A stretch of DNA of 64,000 nucleotides from Sideroxydans sp. (GTDB lineage: Bacteria > Pseudomonadota > Gammaproteobacteria > Burkholderiales > Gallionellaceae). Positions 55,750 to 63,882 of the stretch are shown piece by piece (positions within the stretch are counted from its first letter, which is position 1; the number at the start of each line of letters is the position of its first letter). Both the position numbers and the translations under genes were made by a program. The notes below the pieces were generated by a model that had not been told where the DNA came from, did not search any database, and saw nothing but the letters and a program-made list of their open reading frames with translations. Location: NCBI GenBank assembly GCA_024636935.1, contig JAGXGC010000021.1, forward strand, positions 1 through 64,000, in the 5' to 3' direction.

Positions 55750-57792
55750 ATGGCGACTCAGCAAAAGAAGAAAACCACCACTCCGGCGAAGAAAGCCACA
55801 ACTGCGACCAAGGGCAAAACAGCAACTGCTACGGCCAAAAGCGACGCCAAGAATACCGCCGTCAAAGCCAAAGCGACAGAAGCGGCTGGTAAGCAAACTG
55901 ATAATTCGCAAGATATCGAAGAGCGTCGCACGCGCCTGAAGGCGCTTATCCTGCTCGGCAAAGAGCGTGGATATCTGACCTTCGCGGAGATCAACGATCA
56001 TCTGCCCGACATGCTAGAAGTGGAGCAGGTCGAAGGCGTGGTCAGCATGATCAACGATATGGGTATCTCGGTTTGCGATGTGGCGCCGGATACAGAATCT
56101 ATGGTGATGAACGAGGTGGCACCTCCGGTAGCAGATGAAGACGCTGCCGCCGAAGCTGAGGCTGCCATTTCCACGGTCGACTCCGAATTCGGTCGTACCA
56201 CCGATCCTGTGCGTATGTACATGCGCGAAATGGGCGTGGTCAATCTGCTCACGCGTCAAGACGAAATCGAGATCGCAAAGCGTATCGAAGATGGTCTGAA
56301 GCACATGATCATGGCGATCTCCGCCTGCCCAGCAACAATCGCCGAGATTTTGTTGCTGGCGCAAAAGATCGCCAATGAGGAGATGCGCGTAGAAGAGCTG
56401 ATCGACGGATTCGTAGACGGTGAAGACGAAGCTAAGATCGGTAGTGACGCAGACGATAGCAACAGCGACTCAGACGATGATTCCGATTCTAGCGATGACG
56501 ATTCCGATAACGATGAAGAAGAAGACGAAGAAGCTCAAGCAGAAGCTGCAGCAGCCGCAGTTGCTGCCAACCTAGCCCAGCTACGTGCAGATGCGCTAAC
56601 TCGTTTTGCAGTGATCAGTGACCTGTTCACCAAGATGGGCAAGGCGTACGAGAAATACGGCTATCGCAGCAAGCAATACGACAAGCTGCAAGGCCAAATT
56701 TCCGACGAGCTGATGGAGTTCCGCTTCTCTGCCAAGCAAGTTGATGCCTTGTGCGACACCATGCGTAGGATGGTTGAAGAAGTGCGTACCAGTGAGCGCG
56801 CTATCCAGACATTGTGCGTTACCAAATCGCACATGCCGCGCCCGCACTTCATCAAATCCTTCCCTTCCAACGAACTCAATCTGGAATGGGTGCATCGCGA
56901 GATCGCTGCGAAGAAGCCATACAGCGAATCTTTGTCTCGTCACGAAGCAGCTATCGTCGATCAGCAGAAAAAGATGGTTGATCTACAACAGCGCGTGGGT
57001 ATTCCTATCGTCGACTTGAAAGAGATCAATCGCCAGATGACCAACGGCGAAGCCAAGGCACGCCGCGCCAAGCGCGACATGATCGAAGCGAACTTGCGTC
57101 TGGTTATCTCCATCGCCAAGAAATACACCAACCGTGGTCTGCAATTCCTCGACTTGATCCAGGAAGGCAACATCGGTTTGATGAAGGCCGTGGATAAATT
57201 CGAATATCGTCGCGGATACAAATTCTCGACCTATGCGACATGGTGGATCCGTCAGGCAATCACCCGTTCTATCGCCGACCAAGCGCGCACCATCCGAATT
57301 CCGGTGCACATGATCGAGACCATCAACAAGATGAATCGTATCTCGCGCCAGATCATGCAAGAGACGGGTATCGAAGCTGATGCAGCCACACTCGCGATCA
57401 AGATGGAGATGCCGGAAGACAAGGTCCGCAAGATCCTCAAGATCGCTAAAGAGCCTATCTCTATGGAAACACCAGTGGGCGACGATGATGATTCCCATCT
57501 GGGTGACTTCATCGAAGATGCCAACTCATTGGCTCCGATCGATGCTGCCGTGTTCGACAGCCTACGTAACGTCACCAAGGACATCCTCGACAGCCTGACA
57601 CAACGCGAAGCCAAAGTGCTACGCATGCGTTTCGGTATCGAGATGAACACCGACCACACGCTGGAAGAAGTCGGCAAACAGTTCGACGTTACCCGTGAGC
57701 GTATCCGTCAGATAGAAGCCAAGGCCCTGCGTAAGCTGCGCCATCCTTCCCGTTCCGAGAAACTGAAGAGCTTCCTCGACGGCGAAAGTTAA
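55750..57792 (+). CDS. rpoD: RNA polymerase sigma factor RpoD (sigma-70)
   Basis: Primary sigma factor, 680 residues. A Lys/Thr/Ala-rich leader of about 55 residues precedes region 1.1 ([21 protein letters not shown]). Region 1.2 includes [18 protein letters not shown]. The non-essential region carries a run of acidic and Ser residues at about 231-262. Region 2 has [20 protein letters not shown] and [10 protein letters not shown], region 3 follows, and region 4.2 is [20 protein letters not shown] for -35 recognition. Last gene of the cluster, followed by tRNA-Ile. Confidence 0.98.
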   Translation: MATQQKKKTTTPAKKATTATKGKTATATAKSDAKNTAVKAKATEAAGKQTDNSQDIEERRTRLKALILLGKERGYLTFAEINDHLPDMLEVEQVEGVVSMINDMGISVCDVAPDTESMVMNEVAPPVADEDAAAEAEAAISTVDSEFGRTTDPVRMYMREMGVVNLLTRQDEIEIAKRIEDGLKHMIMAISACPATIAEILLLAQKIANEEMRVEELIDGFVDGEDEAKIGSDADDSNSDSDDDSDSSDDDSDNDEEEDEEAQAEAAAAAVAANLAQLRADALTRFAVISDLFTKMGKAYEKYGYRSKQYDKLQGQISDELMEFRFSAKQVDALCDTMRRMVEEVRTSERAIQTLCVTKSHMPRPHFIKSFPSNELNLEWVHREIAAKKPYSESLSRHEAAIVDQQKKMVDLQQRVGIPIVDLKEINRQMTNGEAKARRAKRDMIEANLRLVISIAKKYTNRGLQFLDLIQEGNIGLMKAVDKFEYRRGYKFSTYATWWIRQAITRSIADQARTIRIPVHMIETINKMNRISRQIMQETGIEADAATLAIKMEMPEDKVRKILKIAKEPISMETPVGDDDDSHLGDFIEDANSLAPIDAAVFDSLRNVTKDILDSLTQREAKVLRMRFGIEMNTDHTLEEVGKQFDVTRERIRQIEAKALRKLRHPSRSEKLKSFLDGES

Positions 57793-57799
57793 GTGTCAC

Positions 57800-57876
57800 G
57801 GGCCCTTAGCTCAGTTGGTTAGAGCAGAGGACTCATAATCCTTTGGTCCACGGTTCAAGTCCGTGAGGGCCCACCA
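57800..57876 (+). tRNA. tRNA-Ile (CAU anticodon, lysidine type)
   Basis: A 77-base cloverleaf with 7-base acceptor stem GGGCCCT/AGGGCCC, D arm AGCTCAGTTGGTTAGAGC, anticodon loop ACTCATAAT (anticodon CAT) and T arm GGTTCAAGTCC. CCA is encoded. The sequence resembles E. coli ileX rather than elongator or initiator tRNA-Met, so the C34 is probably modified to lysidine to read AUA. Its 3' end is the attachment site of the element that follows. Confidence 0.93.
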
Positions 57877-57921
57877 AAGTAGTAGTGCAGGGATGTCCAA
57901 TACTGTACGAAGTAGTCCAAG

Positions 57922-57957
57922 AAACCCGCACTGCTAAAGGCTTTGCGGGTTTTTTAT
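57922..57957 (+). terminator. Intrinsic terminator after tRNA-Ile
   Basis: AAACCCGCA ... TGCGGGTTT 9-base stem with a 13-base loop and a T-run. It ends the rpoD/tRNA transcript, or came with the element. Confidence 0.8.
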
Positions 57958-57992
57958 TGTCCAGAGAGGAGCAACTGACTCTTTTGACATCC

Positions 57993-58051
57993 GGGGGTAA
58001 CTAGGGGTAACTTATGGGGTAACAGTTACTAACCGGAAGGGAGTTACCCCC
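57993..58051. repeat. Left GGGGTAAC repeats (candidate integrase arm sites)
   Basis: GGGGGTAACT at 57993, GGGGTAACT at 58004 and GGGGTAAC at 58016 are direct repeats spaced 11-12 bases, and an inverted copy AGTTACCCCC at 58042-58051 abuts the integrase ATG. Matching copies occur at 63507-63527. The layout fits arm-type sites of a tyrosine integrase that also overlap its promoter. Confidence 0.65.
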
Positions 58052-59275
58052 ATGTCGCTATCAGATACCGCAATAAAGAATGCCAAGCCCGGCACAAAGC
58101 CAACCAAGCTGTCAGACGAGAAAGGTTTGTTCCTCCTTGTCACACCTGCGGGGGGGAAGTGGTGGCGGCTCAAGTTTCGTTTTGGTGGTAAGGAGAAATT
58201 GCTCTCACTGGGCACTTACCCCGAAATAAGCCTAAAGGATGCGAGGCAGCGTCGTGATGACGCACGAAAGTTGCTGGCTAATGATATTGACCCTAGTGAG
58301 CACCGTAAGGCAGTGAAGTCCGCTAAGTCAGAACGTGCGTCGAACAGCTTCGAAGTTATTGCGCGTGAATGGTTTGCAAAGAAGTCTCAGGGGTGGGCCG
58401 CATCCAATGCAGATAAGGTTATAGCTAGGTTGCAGAATGACGCCTTCCCTTGGCTGGGTGCTCGCCCTATTGCCGATATTACGCCGCCTGAGGTGCTTAA
58501 GGTGCTGCGCCGGATTGAGGAGCGGGGTGCCATTGAGAGCGCACATCGTGTCCGCAATTATTGTGGTCAGATATTCCGCTATGCCATTGTGACGGGGCGG
58601 GCGGAGCGTGACCCATCATCAGATTTGCGGGGAGCTCTTCCAACACCCACAAAGATACATCGCGCGGCGATAACTGACCCCAAAGCAATCGGAGGATTAC
58701 TGCGATCTATTGATAGTTATCAGGGATCGTTTGTGACTAAGTGTGCGCTGCAACTGGCACCACTGACTTTCGTCCGCCCGGGGGAACTGCGCAAAGCCGA
58801 ATGGACAGAGATTGATTTAGATAAGGCAGAGTGGAACATCCCAGCCGAACGCATGAAAATGCGTGAACCACATCTTGTTCCATTGTCTGTACAAGCAGTA
58901 GAAATTCTTCGTGAGCTGCATGCGCTCACTGGTGATAAGCAGTATGTATTCCCCGGTGCGCGTACAAATGGTAGGCCAATGAGCGACAACGCAGTGTTAT
59001 CTGCTTTAAGACGCATGGGATTTGCCAAGGATGAGATGAGTGGTCACGGCTTTCGTGCAATGGCGAGAACGATTCTTGATGAAGTGTTGCAAGTACGTGT
59101 TGATTACATTGAGCATCAACTAGCACACGCTGTTAAAGATCCAAACGGTCGAGCATACAATCGCACCGCGCACCTGCTAGAGCGAAAGAAGATGATGCAG
59201 CAGTGGGCAGATTACTTAGATAAATTGAAGGCTGGCGCGGATGTGATTCCGCTGCGAATAACAGAGGCCGCGTGA
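58052..59275 (+). CDS. Tyrosine-type integrase (P4-like, DUF4102 N-terminus)
   Basis: Site-specific recombinase of 407 residues. The N-terminal arm-binding domain (KNAKPGTKPTKLSDEKGLFL, LGTYPEISLKDARQRRDDAR) is followed by the SAM-like core-binding domain at about 100-195. The catalytic domain has Arg in FVRPGELRKAEW, HGFRAMARTILDE with His and Arg, a second His in EHQLAHAV, and the nucleophile Tyr in NGRAYNRTAHL. All five catalytic positions look present. It is directly downstream of tRNA-Ile, the usual target of this group, and is probably still active. Confidence 0.95.
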   Translation: MSLSDTAIKNAKPGTKPTKLSDEKGLFLLVTPAGGKWWRLKFRFGGKEKLLSLGTYPEISLKDARQRRDDARKLLANDIDPSEHRKAVKSAKSERASNSFEVIAREWFAKKSQGWAASNADKVIARLQNDAFPWLGARPIADITPPEVLKVLRRIEERGAIESAHRVRNYCGQIFRYAIVTGRAERDPSSDLRGALPTPTKIHRAAITDPKAIGGLLRSIDSYQGSFVTKCALQLAPLTFVRPGELRKAEWTEIDLDKAEWNIPAERMKMREPHLVPLSVQAVEILRELHALTGDKQYVFPGARTNGRPMSDNAVLSALRRMGFAKDEMSGHGFRAMARTILDEVLQVRVDYIEHQLAHAVKDPNGRAYNRTAHLLERKKMMQQWADYLDKLKAGADVIPLRITEAA

Positions 59276-59658
59276 TGCCAACAAAAAAACGCAGCGACAA
59301 AGATCGTGCAATAACTGAAATGCTGACCTCAGCCGGGATCAAAAAGCGTTCAAAGCCTACTCATGACGAAATGGTAACAATGCCTCTCGGCCATCTATTC
59401 ACTGGAATATATAACGGTGGGTTGATGCTTTATGACGATCAGTGCGAGCCCTATAGAAACCCAAATATTGGAAAGGGTGTAAGCCATGCTCAGCGGGACG
59501 ATAAGGAAGTTTTAATTGATGCGTTGAAGATAAAATATCAATCAATTTGGGGCGTTCGCGGACGGGCTAAAGATATAGCCTTGACCGAGGGATTGAGTGA
59601 GCGAACAGTCCAAAGATACTTCAAGGATTACCCAGTAATGAAAATACGACAAGGCTAA
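59275..59658 (+). CDS. Small protein with C-terminal helix-turn-helix-like segment
   Basis: A 127-residue basic protein. Its ATG overlaps the integrase stop codon by one base (TGATG), so it is co-translated with the integrase. The C-terminal region AKDIALTEGLSERTVQRYFK resembles a helix-turn-helix, suggesting DNA binding, perhaps in control of integration or excision. No family recognised. Confidence 0.6.
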   Translation: MPTKKRSDKDRAITEMLTSAGIKKRSKPTHDEMVTMPLGHLFTGIYNGGLMLYDDQCEPYRNPNIGKGVSHAQRDDKEVLIDALKIKYQSIWGVRGRAKDIALTEGLSERTVQRYFKDYPVMKIRQG

Positions 59659-59732
59659 ACCGTGCCTTAAAGCAATTCTGAAATGATTCGCTCCTGAGTT
59701 CTATCGGACTTATTTAAACCCTAAAGGAGCGA

Positions 59733-59996
59733 ATGATGCATAACCTTAAATCACTTCCACAAACCTCGGCAGCTCATAATCTTGATGCACAGTTAGCGCT
59801 TCCCCCGGCTGGCTTTCTTAGGTTGCCACAAGTTCTAGCATTGTTTCCCGTTAGCCGAAGCTCTTGGTGGGCTGGCGTGGCCTCAGGCCGATACCCAAAG
59901 TCGGTAAAGTTGAGTTGTAGAACATCCGCGTGGCGAGTGGCAGACATCCTTGCGTTGATGGATTCAATCGACGGGGGCAATCATGAGCAATCCTGA
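59733..59996 (+). CDS. AlpA-type regulator/excisionase-like protein
   Basis: An 87-residue DNA-binding protein. GFLRLPQVLALFPVSRSSWW followed by ASGRYPKSVKLSCRTSAWRV is the AlpA winged-helix pattern, in which the WRVADI part ends the domain. AlpA proteins activate or assist excision of P4-like elements. AAAGGAGC lies before the ATG pair at 59733/59736. Its stop overlaps the next gene by 14 bases, so it forms an operon with the replication genes. Confidence 0.85.
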   Translation: MMHNLKSLPQTSAAHNLDAQLALPPAGFLRLPQVLALFPVSRSSWWAGVASGRYPKSVKLSCRTSAWRVADILALMDSIDGGNHEQS

Positions 59997-60726
59997 TACT
60001 CATTTTCTGTTTGGATACGAGGAAAAAATGATGCTTAGGGTCAACGGTCGCGCACTTGATTACCCAGCCGCAGAAACCTATGACAAACTTACCCCTGATG
60101 AGATCAAAGCGATATGTGACTCTATCCAGCAGTCATGGTGTAGAGGGCCGCATTCGATGGAGTCATGGGAAGAGCAGACCCCAGCCAGAAGGCTAAATAA
60201 TCGCCAGATGGCTTATTGGGCAATAAGGGGAGCAGAAGACCCCGTAGTGCCGGCAATGCATCACGGTGACATAGATGGGTTTTATCTTGATCCTGTGTCC
60301 AGGGCAGAATACAAGGCTAATGGCTGGTTTGCGGGAACGAGTTTGCGGGAACTCGAACAATGCTTTCTTCCAAAACCAACTCCTGATGCCAATCTAATTA
60401 TTGAGCGATGCCCACAGATGGCGATGATCCACGCACTGCGGGGGAATGTCTCTGAGCCTTATTGGTGGGCGGCACTTTCAATCACTGAACATGCCATGCC
60501 AAATCTTTCTCGGGAATGCAGTGATGGTTATCCCGGGTTCTCAGACGAGGAATTGGCTTACCGCGTGGGTCGAATCCACAAGGATGAAATCAAACCTGCC
60601 TTGTGCGAGCGGCTAGATAAAAATAACCCGAAGGTGTGCAACATTTGCAAGTTCAAGGGCGCTATTAGATCACCAATGGCACTTGGCTATGAGCATGAGC
60701 CGAAGCACAAGAAAGCGGTGCCGTGA
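59983..60726 (+). CDS. Unrecognised element protein with cysteine pairs
   Basis: A 247-residue protein between the AlpA regulator and the RepA-like helicase, overlapping both (14 and 4 bases). The C-terminal region has PALCERLDKNNPKVCNICKFKG, whose cysteines could bind zinc or a cluster. The pattern recalls the C-terminal part of archaeo-eukaryotic-type element primases, but the catalytic part is not evident. A replication-accessory role is inferred from position only. Confidence 0.65.
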   Translation: MSNPDTHFLFGYEEKMMLRVNGRALDYPAAETYDKLTPDEIKAICDSIQQSWCRGPHSMESWEEQTPARRLNNRQMAYWAIRGAEDPVVPAMHHGDIDGFYLDPVSRAEYKANGWFAGTSLRELEQCFLPKPTPDANLIIERCPQMAMIHALRGNVSEPYWWAALSITEHAMPNLSRECSDGYPGFSDEELAYRVGRIHKDEIKPALCERLDKNNPKVCNICKFKGAIRSPMALGYEHEPKHKKAVP

Positions 60727-61991
60727 TGAACATTCCAATGCTTAGTGCTGCAACAACGATGGAACAACTCAGGACGTTAATCCCTATCGCGTATAAGTTC
60801 GGCAATTTTGAGCATGATAAATTCGTAGCGTGCGTGCTTGCCAAAGGCCGCACATTTGATAATGGGTTTCTGGCGGCTGATGTGCAATCCATCCTCGGCA
60901 TAGCTGCTGCCTCGCACGTTCCGCAAAACTTAGCGAAAGATAAGCTTGAACTACATCTTGTGGGCGGTGATAAATCTGCCAAGCATTACACGCTTAAAAC
61001 AGTCGCGGCTTTGAAAGCTGAGCCTCCAGCTTCATGGCGCATTAAGCATATTTTGCCTAAGCATGGCCTAGCATCCATATACGGTCCCAGCGGATCAGGT
61101 AAGACATTCGTTGTACTTGATATTGGTGTCAGTATTTGTATGGGTAAGAAATGGTTCAATAACAAAACAGAATCATGCCCAGTTGTGTATGTCGCTCTTG
61201 AGGGATCGTCTGGCATTACGAATAGATTGAATGCGTGGGAGCGCCATCACGCTAAATCAATACCAGATAGCTTCAAAGTGGTGACGGATCATTTATCGTT
61301 GTTCAATGATGGAGACATCGAGAAGTTTGCCAAGGTGCTGCTTGAGAATGGCGCTGGTGACGGTGTCATATTTATCGACACACTGAATCAGGCTGCACCC
61401 GAGGCAGATGAAAACACATCGAAGGACATGGGGCGCATCATAAGCCGCGCAATGCGATTGCAGGAGCTAACCAACTCACTGGTGATACTTGTTCACCACA
61501 CTGGCAAAGACGCGGGGAAAGGATTGCGTGGGCACTCTAGCTTGCATGCGGCACTGGATGCAGCCATTGAGGTTAGAAGCGACTCGAAGGGTCGCATGTG
61601 GTCTTTGTCAAAGAGCAAGGACGGTATTGATGGCATCCCGAATAACTTCCGATTGGAGCTTGTTAAGCTTGGCGTTGATAGCGATGGTGAAGACATAACG
61701 TCATGTGTTGTCTTGCCTGACTCGCACGCGGTATTCAAAGCAGTACCCAAAAAGCCCAAAGGGCAAAATCAAATAATCGCGCACAAGGAAATTACAGCAC
61801 TCATTCGTACTGCCACTGCTCAGCCGAGTAGCGGGCCAGTCAAAATCAATGCCGAGGATGCCATCGCAGCAGTCGGTAGCGCCATGTTGTGTGATGCCAA
61901 GCGCAAACGCGAGCGCGCACTGTCGGCAATCAACGGGCTGATCGCCGCTGAGATACTTTCCCAAAAGGATGGTCAGTTATGGCTTTCCTGA
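60723..61991 (+). CDS. RepA-like AAA/RecA-fold replicative helicase
   Basis: A 422-residue ATPase. The N-terminal 110 residues are helical. The RecA-type core has Walker A YGPSGSGKTFVVLDIG near residue 122, LEGSSGITNRLNAW, Walker B VIFIDTLNQAAPEADEN near 215, and sensor ILVHHTGKDAGKGLRGHSS near 258. This is the RSF1010 RepA-type hexameric helicase pattern used by plasmids and satellite elements. It overlaps the upstream gene by four bases, and an iteron/palindrome region follows at 62013. It probably drives autonomous replication after excision. Confidence 0.9.
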   Translation: MMNIPMLSAATTMEQLRTLIPIAYKFGNFEHDKFVACVLAKGRTFDNGFLAADVQSILGIAAASHVPQNLAKDKLELHLVGGDKSAKHYTLKTVAALKAEPPASWRIKHILPKHGLASIYGPSGSGKTFVVLDIGVSICMGKKWFNNKTESCPVVYVALEGSSGITNRLNAWERHHAKSIPDSFKVVTDHLSLFNDGDIEKFAKVLLENGAGDGVIFIDTLNQAAPEADENTSKDMGRIISRAMRLQELTNSLVILVHHTGKDAGKGLRGHSSLHAALDAAIEVRSDSKGRMWSLSKSKDGIDGIPNNFRLELVKLGVDSDGEDITSCVVLPDSHAVFKAVPKKPKGQNQIIAHKEITALIRTATAQPSSGPVKINAEDAIAAVGSAMLCDAKRKRERALSAINGLIAAEILSQKDGQLWLS

Positions 61992-62012
61992 TTGGCATTC
62001 ATCCCGTTTCCA

Positions 62013-62088
62013 CCACCCTATATAGGGTGGGTGGGAACTTCGGGAAAGATCGACTCCCGTTTCGGGACGTTTCGGGAACTTCGGGAAA
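62013..62088. repeat. Palindrome plus iterons, candidate origin of the element
   Basis: An 18-base perfect palindrome CCACCCTATATAGGGTGG at 62013-62030 is followed by four TTCGGGA motifs (62039, 62061, 62071, 62080). A 15-base direct repeat GGGAACTTCGGGAAA occurs at 62033-62047 and 62074-62088, and TCCCG-TTT-CGGGA forms a small inverted repeat at 62055-62067. The position just after a RepA-like helicase gene fits an origin or a repressor operator. Confidence 0.6.
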
Positions 62089-62143
62089 ATACTTTGTATG
62101 TGGTCAGCGATAAACGATCACGATAGCTGCGTTAAAGGAACCT

Positions 62144-62464
62144 ATGCCACTACCGAGTGTAAATAATCACGGTGCCCTGCAATGTAAAGCGAAAGCAAAA
62201 GGCTCAGGAGTTCAGTGCCAAAACCCAGCAGCTTATGGCATGAGAGTTTGCCGTATGCATGGTGCAAGGAAGGCATATACGGTATTGAAGGGCATGGCAC
62301 ATCCAAACTACAAGAATGGATTGGAGACGCAAAAATCAAAAGAATCCCGCAGCGAAGGGCATGCTGAATTGCGCCGCCTTGAAAGCATGATGCATGACTT
62401 GGGTATGACGACAGCTAAACGTATGCCCGGCAGAAAGCCATCAGCAATTGCCAAGATGAAGTAA
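62144..62464 (+). CDS. Small HGxxR-type zinc-finger-like protein
   Basis: A 106-residue basic protein. CKAKAKGSGVQCQNPAAYGM followed by RVCRMHGARKAY places three Cys and one His as a probable zinc knuckle. This is the HGG/HGA-R pattern seen in many small phage and plasmid proteins. The remainder is basic and probably binds nucleic acid. Function unknown; it is cargo or an accessory of the element. It starts 56 bases after the iteron region. Confidence 0.7.
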   Translation: MPLPSVNNHGALQCKAKAKGSGVQCQNPAAYGMRVCRMHGARKAYTVLKGMAHPNYKNGLETQKSKESRSEGHAELRRLESMMHDLGMTTAKRMPGRKPSAIAKMK

Positions 62465-62486
62465 TTTACATGTAAGCTATTCTCAG

Positions 62487-63239
62487 CTAGCGCGAAGTAC
62501 AGCTTGTATAAACTCCGTCAGAAATGCAGTCTGTGTTGACACTTTTGGGGGGTGGTTTTGGCTGGGCATTTCTATACATTTGTAGCCCGGCTTTCTCAAC
62601 TTCTTTCCAGTGACGCCGCTCTGCCTCTGCGGCAGCTCGACGATTTTGTTCAGCTCTTTGGGCTTTTCGGTCTGCTTCAATCCTCCTAATATTTTCCTCA
62701 TGTGCGGACTGTTCTTGTTCAGCTCGATCTTGATCGCGCGCAGCCTGATCACTCAATTGGCGCAGTTGTATGCGGCAGTTTATATAGGGCTGCGTCCCCG
62801 GTTTTGCTCCATAACCTTTGCATGTTTCATCATCATCAGACCCGTCACCTTCCCTTGCAATTCGTTGTCTTTCACGCTTCGCTGCGAGTTGTTGATTGAC
62901 TTTGTATTGATTAGTTAGCTTGAGGTTATTTTCTACTTCTTTGTATCGATTTTTTTGTTCGTTCGATGCTGCCGATAAAAAAAATTCGTAAGCATGGCGA
63001 ATTGCTTCCCAATTTTTGCTTACTCCGTCCCTAACAAGAAGGTTTCCCTCTTCCGCAGCGCACACAACATTGTGGCCTCTGAACCAGCCGTCATGCATCG
63101 ACTCTATAGCTTTAGATCTTTCTTCGCTATTATTTGAGTCTTTATACTCATTTCCAAAAGGGCACTCATTTTCAGACTCGACAGCATATGCAGGCTGAAT
63201 GATGAGAAGCAGAAAAATCCCTAGTAACTTGTTCTTCAT
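62487..63239 (-). CDS. Exported protein of unknown function with coiled coil
   Basis: A 250-residue protein starting at the ATG at 63239, where the signal peptide KNKLLGIFLLLIIQPAYA begins; an upstream GTG at 63248 is possible. The mature protein has Cys-containing segments, and CKGYGAKPGTQPYINCRIQL resembles a motif common in small periplasmic proteins. A charged coiled coil (about residues 145-220, RIEADRKAQRAEQNRRAAAE) follows. The C-terminus has two further cysteines. It is AT-rich and opposite in direction to the other element genes, so probably cargo. Confidence 0.6.
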   Translation of the reverse strand: MKNKLLGIFLLLIIQPAYAVESENECPFGNEYKDSNNSEERSKAIESMHDGWFRGHNVVCAAEEGNLLVRDGVSKNWEAIRHAYEFFLSAASNEQKNRYKEVENNLKLTNQYKVNQQLAAKRERQRIAREGDGSDDDETCKGYGAKPGTQPYINCRIQLRQLSDQAARDQDRAEQEQSAHEENIRRIEADRKAQRAEQNRRAAAEAERRHWKEVEKAGLQMYRNAQPKPPPKSVNTDCISDGVYTSCTSR

Positions 63240-63506
63240 CGTGGGCACCCAAAAACGTTAATAGTTAGCCGCATGCTAGGCTTGAAAATTAGGGCAGTCA
63301 ATTCAGATTTCCCAACGTGAATGCCAAAAATATATAAAAATTTTGCAAGATCCTAATGAATTTCGATATGGGGGTGCTTCTCTAAAACTCGCAGTATATG
63401 GTGGATCTCCCGTTGACCCAAAGAGGGGGGGGGCGGGTGGGGTGGGGGCATTAGATCTGCCTCAATGGAAAAATATTGAAGAGTTGAGGTGTGGGAAAGC
63501 AGTTGC

Positions 63507-63527
63507 GGGGGTAACTCTGGGGGTAAC
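63507..63527. repeat. Right GGGGGTAAC repeats
   Basis: GGGGGTAACT at 63507-63516 and GGGGGTAAC at 63519-63527, identical to the left-end copies and with a similar 12-base spacing. They mark the probable right arm of the element. Confidence 0.6.
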
Positions 63528-63605
63528 AAAGCAGGGTGGGTGAGGTGAACCGTATATATAGCAGGGCTTGCAAGCGATGATTCGATGGAGTGAGGGCCAA
63601 TAAAG

Positions 63606-63639
63606 ACGCGGGGTTAGGCGGTTTCGCCTAACCCCGCGT
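63606..63639. terminator. Perfect 15-base hairpin near the right end
   Basis: ACGCGGGGTTAGGCG and its exact complement separated by GTTT. The following TTCCTATTTTAT is only a loose T-run. It may terminate transcription or form part of the recombination region. Confidence 0.5.
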
Positions 63640-63835
63640 TCCTATTTTATCGTCCAAAAGTACAATTCAGTACAGTTTAAGAAGTTCCTCAATACTGGTT
63701 TTCGACAGTGCGCCTACTACGCTAATTTCAATGCTGAGAGAAAAAATATATAGGCCTAAGGCAATATATATAGGCCATTTGGCATATATACCCCTACAAA
63801 AATATGTAGTAATGTTGGTGCAACGAATAACTCGG

Positions 63836-63863
63836 AGCTGGCGATTATCGCCAGCTTCTTTTT
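63836..63863 (+). terminator. Intrinsic terminator
   Basis: AGCTGGCGA-TTA-TCGCCAGCT stem followed by TCTTTTT. It insulates the last gene from transcription out of the element. The transcript it ends is not identified. Confidence 0.75.
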
Positions 63864-63882
63864 GCACTGATTTCCTTGCTCG

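Larger units (their letters stand above)
57877..63700. mobile_element. Integrated element at the tRNA-Ile(CAU) 3' end
   Basis: A roughly 5.8 kb element: tyrosine integrase directly after the tRNA, AlpA-type regulator, a small HTH-like protein, two replication-associated genes, an iteron/palindrome site, and two cargo genes. GGGGGTAAC repeats lie at both ends (57993-58051 and 63507-63527). No virion genes are seen, so it resembles a P4-like satellite or an integrative plasmid. The right boundary is approximate because no copy of the tRNA end was found in the window. Confidence 0.7.
63240..63882. other. Gene-poor right end of the element
   Basis: About 640 bases without a convincing gene. It contains a G-rich tract at 63425-63450, two GGGGGTAAC repeats, a 15-base perfect hairpin at 63606 and a terminator at 63836. 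A possible 66-codon frame at 63343 looks non-coding. Confidence 0.6.

Noticed and set aside
57993-58051. Short regular repeats that could suggest a CRISPR array.
   Set aside because: The units are 8-10 bases with 2-4 base gaps and one is inverted; no cas genes are present. They fit integrase arm sites. No CRISPR array was seen in the window.
63343-63543. A possible 66-residue protein at the right end of the element.
   Set aside because: It runs through a G-rich tract and the GGGGGTAAC repeats, has no ribosome site and no protein-like pattern.
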